Assembly (NCBI RefSeq): GCF_030463535.1
Contig: NC_132887.1
Span: 18,705,358-18,769,357 of the forward strand
Length of the DNA: 64,000 nucleotides
Direction: 5' to 3'
Source: Salminus brasiliensis
Taxonomy: Eukaryota; Chordata; Actinopteri; Characiformes; Bryconidae
Under the pieces are notes generated by a model. It searched no databases. It was not told where the DNA came from and was given only the letters and a program-made list of their open reading frames with translations. This document shows, in pieces, positions 1 to 10,639 of the stretch. How positions within the stretch are numbered: the stretch's first letter is position 1; the number at the start of each line of letters is the position of its first letter. Made by a program: the position numbers and the translations under genes.

Positions 1-806
1 TTAGATGACTCGATTTAAACGACATTGCTTTACCATGAATGCAGGTAAATGACAGAAACTTAAGTATTTTTAAAGTACGAATTAAAATAAATATGGCTTT
101 TTAAAATTTACTCAGTTTTACTTTGTTTTCTTCAAAATGTTTATTTAAGTTGGAGCAAAAACATGTGCATTGATCACTACCACATCGTTACGAACCCTGT
201 CTACGGTCAGGACCTCAAATTCTCTGCAAAACCAAACATTGTTAATGTGTTCATGTAATGTATTTATAAAAAAAAAAATAAAAAAAACTTTGCCAATTGA
301 AAAATGATCATTTTACGTTCAGCTGACAAACGGTGCTTGTTTACATTGTATTGGGTACATGCTGCAAAAAGGAGTTTGTGTTTTCAGTGTTTACGTAACA
401 GCAGATATAACAAACAGTTCAATAACATACATTTATTTTGTCAAATAAAGGAAATAGTTGCATTAACGTTCAGAAAATTTTACACTAATCTGATGCAGTT
501 TGTCTTGTTTGTAGTTGTTCTTCAGTCAATTTTTCGTTTATCTATGTAAAAAACATACAACGACACTAATATGTAAACATGTGGCTTAAAACAAAACAGT
601 TAAAAAGTTAGCCACTTCAATACTGCATATAACACAATTTGACATTACACATCACAAAACAAATACACTAATGCCTAAATATAAAATATAATATGTGCAA
701 ATTGCATTTACTCAGTCACTATGTACACTATACGTTTAAATAGTCCAAATAGGCTGTGAATATCGCGTCCTGCAAGTTGAATGCCGCAAGTCCATGTCTG
801 AGGGCC
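1..806. other. AT-rich DNA downstream of nkx2.9, including its presumed 3' UTR
   Basis: Low-complexity A/T-rich sequence with no recognisable gene. The short open frame at 304-549 has no domain and AT-driven composition. Part of the stretch is presumably nkx2.9 3' UTR. Confidence 0.5.
432..437 (-). terminator. candidate nkx2.9 polyadenylation signal
   Basis: AATAAA on the minus strand, about 370 nt past the stop codon. Another AATAAA occurs at 145-140. Which one is used cannot be told from sequence. Confidence 0.3.
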
Positions 807-1303
807 TCACCAGAAGAAGTGGGGTCTGGGGTCGTGTGTAAAGTGCTGGTACTGGGGCAGAAGGGCGAACGGCGGGATTTGCTGGAAATTCTGGAAACCC
901 TGAAGCCTATGAGGCTGGACCGTGCAGCCTCCTTTCTCTGCGTCCGTGACGCACGTATGATAGGGTTTCCCATCCCGAACCAGAACCGGCACGATGACCC
1001 TGCGCAGCGCCGGAGGCTGACCGACCTCCTGGACTCCGCACTCTGCCCGCGCTCTCTTCATCTTGTACCGGTGGTTCTGAAACCAGATCTTGACTTGCGT
1101 GGGCGTGAGGCGCAGCGCACGCGCAAGGTGTTCCCTCTCCGGCGCAGACAGGTAGCGCTGCTGGCGGAAGCGCCGCTCTAGCTCGTAGGTCTGCGCCTTG
1201 GAGAACAGTACGCGTCGTTTCTTCTTCTTCTGTTCCGCTTCCGTGGCCCCCTCGCTGGTGCCGGTGGAGTCAGGGGTCGTCTCGGGGTTGCTCTCGTCGG
1301 AGG
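807..1303 (-). CDS. nkx2.9: nkx2.9 exon 2: homeobox, NK2-specific domain and stop
   Basis: Starts after acceptor TTCAG at 1308-1304 with a pyrimidine-rich stretch upstream. It contains the whole homeobox and ends at the TGA at 809-807. The ATG at 1328-1326, in the same frame, lies inside the intron and is not the start. The C-terminus is short and ends in an aromatic run (HFFW). Confidence 0.94.
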
Positions 1304-2136
1304 CTGAAGAGACAGAACCAGTTAACATCTATCACGATTTCGAATTAGGAGCATGGTACATCTTTAATAAGTGCGACAAGATGAAAGAAAATATCACAAC
1401 CCAAGGGAGACCCGCGTCACTGAATATTTAATTTACTAAAGAATGATTTGCCAATTTAAATAAATAAATTGCTGTATTTTGACAAAAACATAGATGAAAG
1501 ATGAAACGAAATTATGGAGGTCCAGAGAGGCCAACATATTTTTCTGTACCGTTTTCTTATCTTTCTTGTGTTCCCAACTTTACTGTGAGATCAGAAGAAA
1601 ATTAAGCTGCGTTCATGAGAAAAATAAATTGTGATAATGAGTTAACTTGGCCTTTTTGGGCTTCCGTACAAAAGTACAAAAATCCATTTGTTTACAAGTA
1701 TATCTTACTAAAAACAAACAAAAATAATGAATCATATGTCAACCAGTGTAACTAGATAACGCGAACAGTTTTTACTATTGTATTCCATATTACCATGTAT
1801 CAGTTACGTTTTTCAATGATGATTTCGGTTTACCAGCATAGCTTAAAGTACAGTATAATAAACAAAAAAAAAATCTATCAGAAGAAAACTAAAACTAAAT
1901 AAACAAAACGAGACTCTCACTTTCCCTCTCAGCACATTCTTCATTATCAGAGCAACCAGTGGTGTATGTGGTGAGGACTTACACACGCAGTGTCCCCTGT
2001 CGCTGTCAGGCCAGGACGAGTATGGAGATCCAGGCAGCGAGTGAAGCGGCGGAAGGCGCGAGGCGCTCTCGCCTTCGTTTTCTGGTAAGTCCAAAATACT
2101 CCTCACGGTGAAGCTGAACTTGGTGGACACAGCCAT
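807..2136 (-). CDS. nkx2.9: nkx2.9 (NKX2-8 orthologue), NK2-class homeodomain transcription factor, complete, 2 exons
   Basis: Exon 1 is 2136-1983 and exon 2 is 1303-807; joined they encode 216 aa. Seen: an N-terminal TN (Eh1-like, Groucho-binding) motif at residues 7-19 ([13 protein letters not shown]); a homeodomain at about 78-137 with L16, F20, W48, F49, N51, R53 and the NK2 hallmark Tyr54 ([11 protein letters not shown]); and an NK2-specific domain at about 152-166 ([15 protein letters not shown]). The donor (GTAAGT at 1982-1977) and acceptor (AG at 1305-1304) join in phase 1 to give SSDES, a stretch also found in mammalian NKX2-8. Family knowledge: the protein binds TNAAGTG sites and acts in the ventral neural tube and pharyngeal endoderm downstream of Hedgehog. 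The short length, His52 and the next-door pax9 argue for nkx2.9 rather than nkx2.1 or nkx2.4. The gene is divergent from pax9. Confidence 0.95.
1304..1982 (-). other. nkx2.9: nkx2.9 intron 1
   Basis: A 679-bp AT-rich intron with GTAAGT donor and AG acceptor, in phase 1. I see no repeat, RNA gene or other feature in it. Confidence 0.9.
1983..2136 (-). CDS. nkx2.9: nkx2.9 exon 1, coding part
   Basis: The start codon is at 2136-2134, followed by 51 codons and one base of a split Ser codon. It holds the TN motif and ends ...SDRGHCV before donor GTAAGT. The open frame runs on into the intron to 1843, but the homology to NKX2-8 stops at the donor. Confidence 0.93.
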
Positions 2137-2256
2137 TGGTTTGTTGGGGTTCTAATTCCAGCCTGGGTGCTCAGTCCTGAAGAGCTGTATCCGAGGAGGA
2201 GCTGTGGAGTGGGCTCGTGGGCTCGATAAGTGACAGTGTGTGTACACTGATGCTCC

Positions 2257-2274
2257 GCTGTTTATATAAACAGC
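2257..2274 (-). promoter_or_regulatory. nkx2.9 TATA box inside an 18-bp perfect palindrome
   Basis: TTTATATAAA at 2261-2270 is its own reverse complement, and the symmetry extends to 18 bp (GC TG ... CA GC). It lies about 125 bp upstream of the nkx2.9 start codon, predicting a transcription start near 2230-2240 and a 5' UTR of about 100 nt. The position fits a core promoter; the start site itself is inferred. Confidence 0.6.
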
Positions 2275-3129
2275 ACTTAGAGCTGCTAAATAGTGATATC
2301 TCCTCCCTGGGCCCTCCTAAGTACCTCAGTGACTCGAGTGCTTAAGTCGCAGTCAGGGGTAGGTGTGTGAACTCACCGAAGAATGGTCCAACCACGTCCA
2401 CAATGACTGAAGGAAACACTCTTCATCATTACAGATTCGTCCGAATTCGTCAAAAGTGGGCAAACAGATAATGGTAATTGTTGAGGATGAATCACGTCTT
2501 GGGTGGCAAGTGACAACAAGAGACACCCCCCTCCAAACCCGCCGCCCCCCCTCCTTCCACTCCCTCCCCCGCCCAAATGACATATCGGATATTTGCATAC
2601 AAAGTGATCCATTAGTGTCTTAGAGTCGCTTTTCGTATTCGTTTATTAGGAATGATGGTACATGTCGATTCGTAGAACAGTCGAAATCCGTATACAGTAG
2701 AAATACTTCAGGAAAGGTTGGAAAATGAATATGCAGATGTCGATCCTTAAATTGACACCCAAATTGACACTTACAATGACAATAACAGGTGACCAAAGAC
2801 AACCGCCCAAAAGCTTATTAAGAAATGATAACTGATATTAGAAGTTACTCTATACTCTACTTCATGAAGAACCATTTAAAGATCTGAAGAGCCTTCACTT
2901 GATGTACAGTTTCTTAACCAATTAAAATGTTTATTACCCTCACACATCTCTTTTAAAAACGATTCTTTATTGAACAAAATGTTGTGGTTAAAACCAGTGA
3001 ATGGTTTTAAACACACGTTATGACCAAGCAGTTTAGACACATTTTGGTCGATTACAAATGTCTTCATATTAGTAGTGAAGCAACTTTAAGTTATGGACAT
3101 TACTGAGTAAACTAATTTACATGGATGCT

Positions 3130-3620
3130 TGTTTTTCTTGAGAAGGCATTGAGAAGAAGGGCCTGAGTAAACAGGGATCACACGCTAAGCAGAGGGGACT
3201 TGCATGCTGCTGGCCGCCTCGCGACACGCCCTTAGCTGGCCAAAGCGCGCGCCGAGGCCTGCGTACTTTCCCGCTTGTTGTCGGACACTGAGCGCGCGCC
3301 GGGACTCTCCCGGATCGAGCTGCGAACCCTCCTCTTTCTAGACGTCCTGGGTGGTCGGGCGCAGAAAAAAGGGAACACAAATACATGCCAAGTAGCGAGC
3401 AGGGACAAAAGAGGGAAATGTAGCCCCGCGTCAGAGACCCATTGGAAGCATTTGTTCCAGTCAAGATTTTGCATTTGTTCAATGCCGAAAATAATGCTTG
3501 ATTGACGCCCGCGCACAATGTCCTTTAACTTTCTGGGATAAATCCGTGCTTGTTCCTTGTTGTCATGGTTTTGAATGGGGCCGATTGGGATCTGGCCCAC
3601 TATGTACTGCTCTGCGTCTA
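3130..3620. promoter_or_regulatory. CpG-rich block upstream of nkx2.9 with an exact GLI-type site
   Basis: A local rise in GC and CpG (several GCGCGC runs near 3240-3300) in an otherwise AT-rich region, 1.0-1.5 kb upstream of the nkx2.9 start. It includes TGGGTGGTC at 3348-3356, the consensus GLI 9-mer, an inverted CCAAT near 3440 and an ATTTG-rich segment. It has no coding similarity; the short overlapping frames on both strands follow base composition. Candidate Hedgehog-responsive enhancer or distal promoter; function is inferred. Confidence 0.45.
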
Positions 3621-5236
3621 CTGGCCAGCCAAATCTTTACTGAATTATTAGTTATGCACTTAAGAGCACAATCAAAGAGCTTTTTATTTGGGTTCGCTTT
3701 TAATTTGAGCTAAATTAAAACAACCAGGAGATAATCATCTCATGATTTCACATTCGTCGTGAAAGGCAATAAAGAACAAAAATAAAACATATCCATTTTA
3801 GCCTCTAAAAAGAAATAATGGTATATGGTAGATGTAAGGTTATTGATTTTGTAAATAGGATTTAGTGCCGTCGATAAGTTGCACCTCTGAAACTGCTAAT
3901 GAATAGATTACAGTAGGGCTTTCCGCAACGCGTGTGCAAAAGTTTGCCAAGCTCTCTGCATAAGTGCAAACTCTCAGACACAAAACGAAGGCTCTTGTGC
4001 ACGCACAAGTTTGTTACAAACGACCTCTTGTATCTCCTTAATCTATTAAACACCCACAGCTAGAAGAGCCTACACACTGTTCTCCCCAGAGTCAAATATT
4101 TACCCTAGCTGTTAGACTCTTCAAATAAGAGGATAGCTAGATACGTAAAAAAGAATATGAAAGGATGAAACTACTACACTTTCAAGAAGATTATAGAACT
4201 AAAACTATTGTAATTCTATTGGCCAATTCATCATGAATTTCTGACATAATGTAAAGAACAACTGCCAAATTCAAATTATGCCAAAAAGTTGCGTGACATC
4301 GACTATTGTAATATTTATTTTCTGCGATATATATTGCAATCTTTTATCTATCTTTTATCTCTTGCAATCTATTAAATGCCCTCTGTGTATCTAAAATTGC
4401 AGCAAAGTATATTATATTGGACATGTACATTTACTTACAGCATTAACCTACACGCTGCATCCCTGCTTCTGCCTTTTCTCAGCAATGCGTGTCACCCAAC
4501 GGCCGTTTTTTCAGCTCGAATAAAGCTGATCCAGATATCACAGGATAAGAATTTCTGTATCTGGATTTTTTTGTACTTTTAATACCCATCTATGTGGCAA
4601 TCTGCTGCTCAAATTATATTTTACCATTTTCTGTTAATGAAAAAGAAATGTGTTGAGACAGTATAAGGAGAGGAATCATTTTAATTATTCTTTTGCACAC
4701 TTAAGATTTACAATTATAAACAAATAAATGATGTGATAGCGTTTTTGCAAACTTCTGCTAACATTTAAATACGTAATGCAGAGTGTGTAACGCAGTGTGT
4801 AACAGAACAACAATCTGTGTTTTACATTCTGTTAATTTATTATTTAAAGATTCATTAATTCCAAATTTAAACGCTACCTGAATACGTTTATCCCTCTTAA
4901 GTCCACCACTCAAGGTGGGATAAAAAATAATGTTGGAATTAAAGGTATCCGATATCTCTGATAAAGTTGTGATAAAGCTCTGATAAAGTGGAAATACCCA
5001 ATTTAAGCACTAAATCCTGCATGAACGTTATAATGAAATCTAGGCCCAAATTTTTAGGATCAAAAAACGTAATATCGGCTTTGAAATTGAATCTAACTAC
5101 TGCTTAAATTTAAATCAGATACCTTAAGAACTACCTTAGAAACGGTCCAATTTGATCACCAGTCCCTTGTAGTTATCTGAGTAATCAGTCAAACTTTTGC
5201 TAGAGGGTGGTATGTGGTGTGACGTCTACGGGGTAG

Positions 5237-5237
<1 letters not shown>
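3621..5237. other. AT-rich intergenic DNA with one dispersed-repeat copy
   Basis: No gene. Positions about 4209-4320 are a copy of the interspersed repeat described separately; otherwise I see nothing distinctive. Confidence 0.5.
4209..4320 (+). repeat. dispersed repeat family, copy A (plus orientation)
   Basis: Shares an ordered set of blocks with copies at 18962-19195, 25535-25730 (inverted), 28394-28595 (inverted) and 45838-46016 (inverted): TTCATCATGAA-like, AATGTAAAGAACAACTGCCA, then a run ending in CAAAAAGTT and GTGACA. No open frame. Probably a non-autonomous element. Confidence 0.6.

Positions 5238-5274
<37 letters not shown>
5238..5274. repeat. (CA)n microsatellite
   Basis: An uninterrupted CA dinucleotide run of about 37 bp. 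Confidence 0.97.
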
Positions 5275-5276
<2 letters not shown>

Positions 5277-5499
5277 GAAACAGCACATTTAATCCGTAAA
5301 CAACACAGTAAAACTGGTAACATACTGTTTCATAGTGTTTCTGCTTTACAGGCAATTGGATATTGATGTTGAAGTCTATACATCGTATTCTGCATACAGG
5401 CTAGGCTATAACAATTTCTAGAGTTTCAATAAGGTTGTATTTGGATTTGTACTCATTTGATGTTTTGAAATAGTAATACTTTTGTTACTATTGAAATAA

Positions 5500-6020
5500 T
5501 AGACACCGATCAGCTAGACCATTGCAGTCACTGACAGGTGAAATAAATGGATTATCTCGCTTTAATGGTACTTGTCCATCAATCAAATTGGTTGTTGAAT
5601 CAGTTATGAAATCGAATGAAATGTCGATTGTTCAAGTGTGTCCAAGTGTGTCAAGGGATGGGATACTGTACATTAGGTCGCAAGTGGGCATTCAGCAAAA
5701 AGTCTGAGCGACTCTGACAAGGACCAAATTGTGATGGCTAGACGCCTGGTTCAGAGCATCTCCAAAACGGCAGGTTTAGTGGGGTGTTTTTGGTATGCAG
5801 TGGTTCGTACCAACAGTAGTACAAGGAAGGACAACCAGTGAATCGGCGACTGGGTCATGGGCTTACTGAGTGGGAGGAAAAGACTAGTCTGTCTGGCCTG
5901 ATCCCACAGATGAGCTTCTGTTGCACAAATAGCTAAAGAAGTTAGTGCTTGCTATCTTGTGGACTCCATGCCTCGACGGGTGAGAGCTGCTTTGGCGGTG
6001 ACACCGAGATCTACACCGTT
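5500..6020 (+). mobile_element. internally deleted Tc1/mariner-like transposon relic
   Basis: The left part begins with ACACCGATCAGC, the terminal motif of a Tc1-like family widespread in vertebrates. It then reads (with stops) through the N-terminal helix-turn-helix part of the transposase: RRLVQSISKTAGLVG, 5739-5783. Near 5955 it jumps directly to the family's 3' segment (TCCATGCCTCGACGGGT, 5966-5982), so the catalytic DDE region is missing. The family match is from memory of the consensus. Confidence 0.7.
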
Positions 6021-6599
6021 TTTTAAGTTTAGTTATAGCTGAGTTTTTAATGTGAAATTTAATCATGTTGTTTTTTTGGCTCAAGGACGCCTTTGCTGTT
6101 TACATGGGGACATTCACATCGAAAGAATATCAAATTAAATTAATAGTTTCTAACACTAACTTTCTAACTTCTTAAAGAGACAAATGCTGGGTCAACTAGT
6201 TTCCACTGCGGCCTTTACATAAAGTGCTTTTTTATACTGTGGTTTTGTGTTACTGGGTTTTTTTCTAACTACATTTTAAAAGAGTAACAATATTTTCACT
6301 TTAGTGCTGGTTTAATGCTGCTCTACCCGTTTCTCTGTTAAGAGAACCACGTCATTTGAATACTCAGACATTATACAACACCACCCCCTGTTGGACATTG
6401 TGAAGATTCGCAGGTGTGAAAAAACAAAAACATCACTTCAGCTAAATCTTCCTTTCTGCACACTTCAGCTCCTATCCTAGTCACACTGAAGGAATGTAGA
6501 TCCCAAGGAAGAGAGTTGGTGACCAACTGCTGGAGAGTGTAGAGTGTAGGTTTGATTTTGATATTGGTGGGGACATAAAATCGGCCCATAGAGGGTCCG

Positions 6600-6713
6600 C
6601 TGAAAACTAAGGCTTTTAGCGTTTATGATAGACTGCACTTCATGTCATATAGAGCCCTGAAAACTGAGGCTTTTTGCATTTATGATAGACTGCATTTCAT
6701 ATCATCTAGAGCC
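6600..6713. repeat. 57-bp tandem duplication
   Basis: Units 6600-6656 and 6657-6713 have equal length and the same order of motifs (CTGAAAACT, TTTATGATAGACTGCA, TAGAGCC), with about eight substitutions between them. Confidence 0.9.
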
Positions 6714-7601
6714 TTTATTTATTGACATAGTAACCAACACACATAATGTTGAGTTAAATGCAACTAATGACAAAAAACTAATGCCTGGCAGCTACTAGCT
6801 TATATCACCTGATAAAATTACATGCTGATATATGCCATATGAACAACATGTGCCTATTCAAATGTGTTCTCTCATTTAAAACACACATTGTACATCTTTA
6901 ACCTAACATCTGTCATACCTACTGAACCTCACTACAAACATATCACCAAGATATTGTTCAAATTTATCTTTGACTCTGCCTATCCAACTGCCTCTCCATC
7001 TAAACTACTACACAGTCGGATTGTGTGTCACCTGACAAAATAATGCAAAACATTAACATTAATGGGTTTATTGAGTATTAATACCAGTATTGTTGACTCT
7101 ACACATTATCAACTGGGATTTTATGTTTGTTTGTTTTGACGTGGAGTAGCTCCTAATGTCCACCTTTCTGGCTGCCATCCTGACTCTGCATATCACCAAA
7201 TGAAACTAATTGCCACACACACTAACGTTTATGGTTGCCACCAGTTCTATATAATAGTCTACGGAATCATTTCTCGTTTAAAAATAAAATGCACTGTTCC
7301 TTACTGAATCAGTGATTTTTGAGTGCACAGCTGTTTGGATGTTGTTGCTCACTTAGCCTACATGCACATCCAGTTGACAGAGCTTTGGTGCTTCTCACAA
7401 CCATAGCCTCTCATACGTTAACAAGAAATGGCAAAGCCCATCGCAGTAGAAAACAAGATCTGTTAATTTAATGTAATGTAATGTCAGTTAAACTCAACAA
7501 TTAATACATTCTATTGATAAACACTACAGCATTTTTATTATACAGCATTGTGTGAGATCAAATAGTCACAATACACGCTACACACATGGTATACATTTAT
7601 A
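6714..7601. other. AT-rich intergenic DNA
   Basis: I see no gene, repeat or regulatory block that I can support. Confidence 0.4.
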
Positions 7602-8075
7602 TACAGCACCCTACACAATTGGTGGCACCCCTCGTTAAGATGTGTTCTTAGGCTTCTAATAAATGATTATTTTTTTAATAATATAGGACAACTGTGCAAA
7701 AAAAGAGAAAAATCCAACCTTTAATTCAAGTGCATTTATTCAGTAGGAAATAAATTGTTGGCAGCCTTGACGTTAATACTTTTGCCAACAAGACAGCACA
7801 TCTTCTCCTATAACATTTCACAAGATGGGAGAGAGGGATCTTCGAATTTAGCAGAGTCCTGGGTACTCTCTCATGCACTCCTCTTCAGCATACCCCACAG
7901 TTCTTCAAACAGGTTAGGATCTGGGGACTAACTAACTAATGGCCATGGGAAGAGCTTGATTTAGGATCTGGGGACTGAGACTTTTTCTTACTGAAAGACC
8001 CAGTGACGACCCATCTTCGGCTTTCTGGCAGAGGCCACCAGATTTTGATTCAAATGTCCTGGTATTTCAAAGAGT

Positions 8076-8267
8076 TTATGATACCATGCACCCTAAGGTT
8101 CCTGGGGCCTTTGGAAGAGAATGGGCCCACAGCATCACCAATCCTCCCACATACTTCACAGTGGACATGAGGTGCTTTTCCGCATACTTATCTTGTATGT
8201 TACGCCAGACCCACCTAAAGTGTTTGTTAGCAAAAAGCTCTATCTTGGGCTCACCTGACCAAAGCAC
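8076..8267 (-). pseudogene. Tc1 transposase fragment, start of the DDE catalytic region
   Basis: Reads VLWSGEPKIELFANKHF and then KHLMSTVKYVGGLVMLW, matching the first catalytic block of Tc1-like enzymes. The expected first Asp is Gly. No intact downstream DDE blocks are found. Confidence 0.75.
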
Positions 8268-8479
8268 CGGGTCTTCTCCAAGTTGAAGTCCCAGTACCGC
8301 TTAGCGAACTCCAGACATTTATGCTTGTAAGTGAGGAAAGGTTTTTTCCGTGCATGTAGCTTAGTGGCATGTAGATAGCACCCGATAGTTGTTATGGAGA
8401 CTTTGTGAACCCAAGATGCTACTCTTTGATGCAATTTTCTAACAGTGAGCTTTGGACATTGGTCAAAGGTCTTTCTCAT
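8240..8479 (-). pseudogene. Tc1 transposase fragment, N-terminal/HTH-linker part
   Basis: Translates to KLTVRKLHQRV ... KKPFLTYKHKCLEFAKRYWDF, matching the linker region of Tc1-type transposases. It breaks by frameshift into the next fragment, which overlaps it at 8240-8267. Confidence 0.75.
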
Positions 8480-8740
8480 GTTGAAGAGTGGTTAAGAGAA
8501 ATAGTCCTCGGTGTCCTGTCATATTTATACCCCAAAGAAACAGGAAGTGATGAATTACTGATTAAAGGTTCCCAGATTCTCTAATCAATTTTATAAAAAT
8601 GACAGAAATGCTTCAATTAATTTATTTTTTAGGAATTGTTTGGGGTGCCAATAATTATGGAACAGGTAATATTATGAAAAATAATTATTTCTTAGTCAAA
8701 GATCTTATCCAGTGGTGCCAATAATTGTGGAGGAGCTGTA

Positions 8741-9699
8741 TTTATTGATCAATTATGTTGTATACTGTACATATGGCTAAGTACATAAGTGCAACAAAAT
8801 GAAACAAATTGACCAAAATATAAAATGGCCATTTTCAGTGGGTTTTAGTGAATATTTTAGATGTTTCTTCACCCCAAAAGTACATGTAGCACAGAAGCGA
8901 GTTAGCATGCTACATGTTGAAATTAAAGTAAATAAAAAGGGAATCAAAATAGAAATAGTGCTTAGGTACTGTATTAAAGAAAGTCTTGTTTACACTTCCC
9001 TTCCAATAGTCCATATATCAACACACATAAACAGTGTTTGTAACAAACAACACAAAACCATGCTGCTGATCATGTTTTACTGTATAACTTTTCTTATCTT
9101 TCACAGCACAAATAACCTTTGAAGCACCTTCATTTATAAGTGTGTAACCAATACATCTGCAGCAGTAGAAAAGCAGCATGAACACCTTACTTTGTAAAAA
9201 ATATTGTGAGTCATATTGTTTAATAATTATCAAACATTTCTTGACCTGAAAATCAGAAGGTAATACTGGACGTGGGAGGTACATATATTCTTATTTTTGG
9301 CCTTGCACTATCTGAGGAAGAGCAGCAGGTGGCGCTGCTTACCATCAAATGCATAGGCAGGCTGTACTATTTTGGGCATGTCCTGATGTCAGGAAAAAGC
9401 TGTGCCTTTCTAAAATAGTCTTGGCAACCTCGCTTTTCTTGCATGGTGCAGAAATAAAAAAAAGGTTTTTGAAAGTAATCTTTAACAGCGTCCCTCTCTG
9501 GGCAGGCTACTGGAGAGGATTTAACATTGATCCTTGCTTACATAGAACTGCATTTAAAGAAGTCATCTTAAACTCCTAAAGAAATAGTCTTGTTTTTCAT
9601 AAAGAGTCGTTATTAAACAGGTAATAGACTAAAGGTAACCATATCCCATGTTTGATTGGAAAATACAAGTAATTTATAGTGGAATGTAATCTTTAAGGT
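8741..9699. other. intergenic DNA, nothing recognised
   Basis: AT-rich. Overlapping short open frames on both strands near 8799-9284 have no recognisable domain and no codon-level signal. Confidence 0.4.
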
Positions 9700-10020
9700 T
9701 AATAAACTCCAGGTGTCGACTCTAGAAGTCGTCAGTGTGATCGATGCTTAAAAGCGTCGTAAATATTGTTGCTTTTGTCCCTCTAACACGAAATCCTGAA
9801 ATGGCCCCGAAAACACACATACACACGTCGTTAACCTGCTGTCGTCCTCATTACGGCTGGATTTAAGTTACAAGAGCAGTCAACCTTTTAGAGGTGTTAA
9901 CCTGCAAAGCCCTTTAATGATGCCAGTCCTATTTAGAAGATAAAGGTTATAGTCATCCGTTGATCCTTTTAAAATGGTTTGACGGCGAGACGCTGGTCAT
10001 AGGCAGTTTTGCACGCACTA
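9700..10020. promoter_or_regulatory. candidate conserved non-coding block between nkx2.9 and pax9
   Basis: Repeat-free, balanced-composition sequence with several CpGs (GTCGAC, CGTCGT, GACGGCGAG) between AT-rich tracts. It carries TTTAATGATG and GTTAAC motifs. There is no open frame with similarity. The regulatory call is inferred from composition and position only. Confidence 0.3.
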
Positions 10021-10294
10021 ACACTAAAATATTTATATTTTTATAAGTAGACTTTAATAAAATATTCAATTTCTTAGCAAAACAAATCTTAGATATCCAG
10101 GAGTTATTGGAATATCATGATTACATGGAATCAGAAAACATTGATAATTCATATTTCCTCAAACAATATGAACACATTCATTTGAAAGCAAATGATATCG
10201 GTAACATTTCCACGAAGACTGTTGTACATTTTAAAAGTTTCATTTCCCCTAATTTCGCCTTTAATTACACACTGCCAGAAGCAGATTGTTCTGA

Positions 10295-10625
10295 TTATAA
10301 ACACGAATATGAATATGAATATGAATCTGAAACTGAATTAAGGCTGGCCAAATTAAATGACAGATATATTTGTCAATATAAATCAGTGAACATGAATTAT
10401 CGCTGTTCAGACTCCAACCTGATCCACAGTGCATTTAATCGAGAAACGTCAAATAGAAACGAATAACACGAATATGAGCAAATGATGATAGCGAATTATG
10501 GCGATACAAACCACAATAGTACCATATGTTACAACTTCTATACCACCATAACATTACTGGGTCTACACTGTTACTGGAAAAAACTATTTCGATTCGTATA
10601 AATATTCGTATTCGTATCAATATTC
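10295..10625. repeat. degenerate GAATAT/ATTCGT hexamer tracts in inverted orientation
   Basis: ACGAATATGAATATGAAT-type units near 10303-10325 and the inverse motif ATTCGTATTCGTATC near 10602-10616 lie about 280 bp apart. The 119-aa frame at 10107-10466 runs through the first tract (EYEYESE) and is not credible as a gene. Confidence 0.5.
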
Positions 10626-10639
10626 GTAAATATTTGCAT

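Larger units (their letters stand above)
7604..8738 (-). mobile_element. Tc1/mariner-like transposon, dead copy with TIRs and TA target site
   Basis: The imperfect terminal inverted repeats begin CAGCACCC on the left (7604) and CAGCTCCT on the right strand (8738), both followed by ACAATT and GGCACC. They are flanked by TA at 7602-7603 and 8739-8740. A second copy of the inner motif GTGCCAATAATT at 8647-8658, besides the one at 8715-8726, gives an IR/DR-type end. Minus-strand frames match Tc1 transposase: KLHARKKPFLTYKHKC (in 8479-8240), then WSGEPKIELFA in another frame (8267-8076). The shift between frames and the loss of the catalytic Asp (WSGEP for the usual WSDES) show it is inactive. Confidence 0.85.

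Noticed and set aside
756-1181. 141-aa open frame on the plus strand
   Set aside because: It lies antisense to the nkx2.9 homeobox exon and reflects that exon's codon bias.
3117-3600. Overlapping frames of up to 133 aa on both strands in the CpG-rich block
   Set aside because: GC-rich DNA lacks stop codons by chance; no frame has protein similarity that I recognise.
6600-6713. CRISPR-like array
   Set aside because: Only two adjacent diverged units with no spacers, in a vertebrate genome.
10107-10466. 119-aa open frame
   Set aside because: AT-rich, runs through a GAATAT repeat (EYEYES), and has no domain or splice context.
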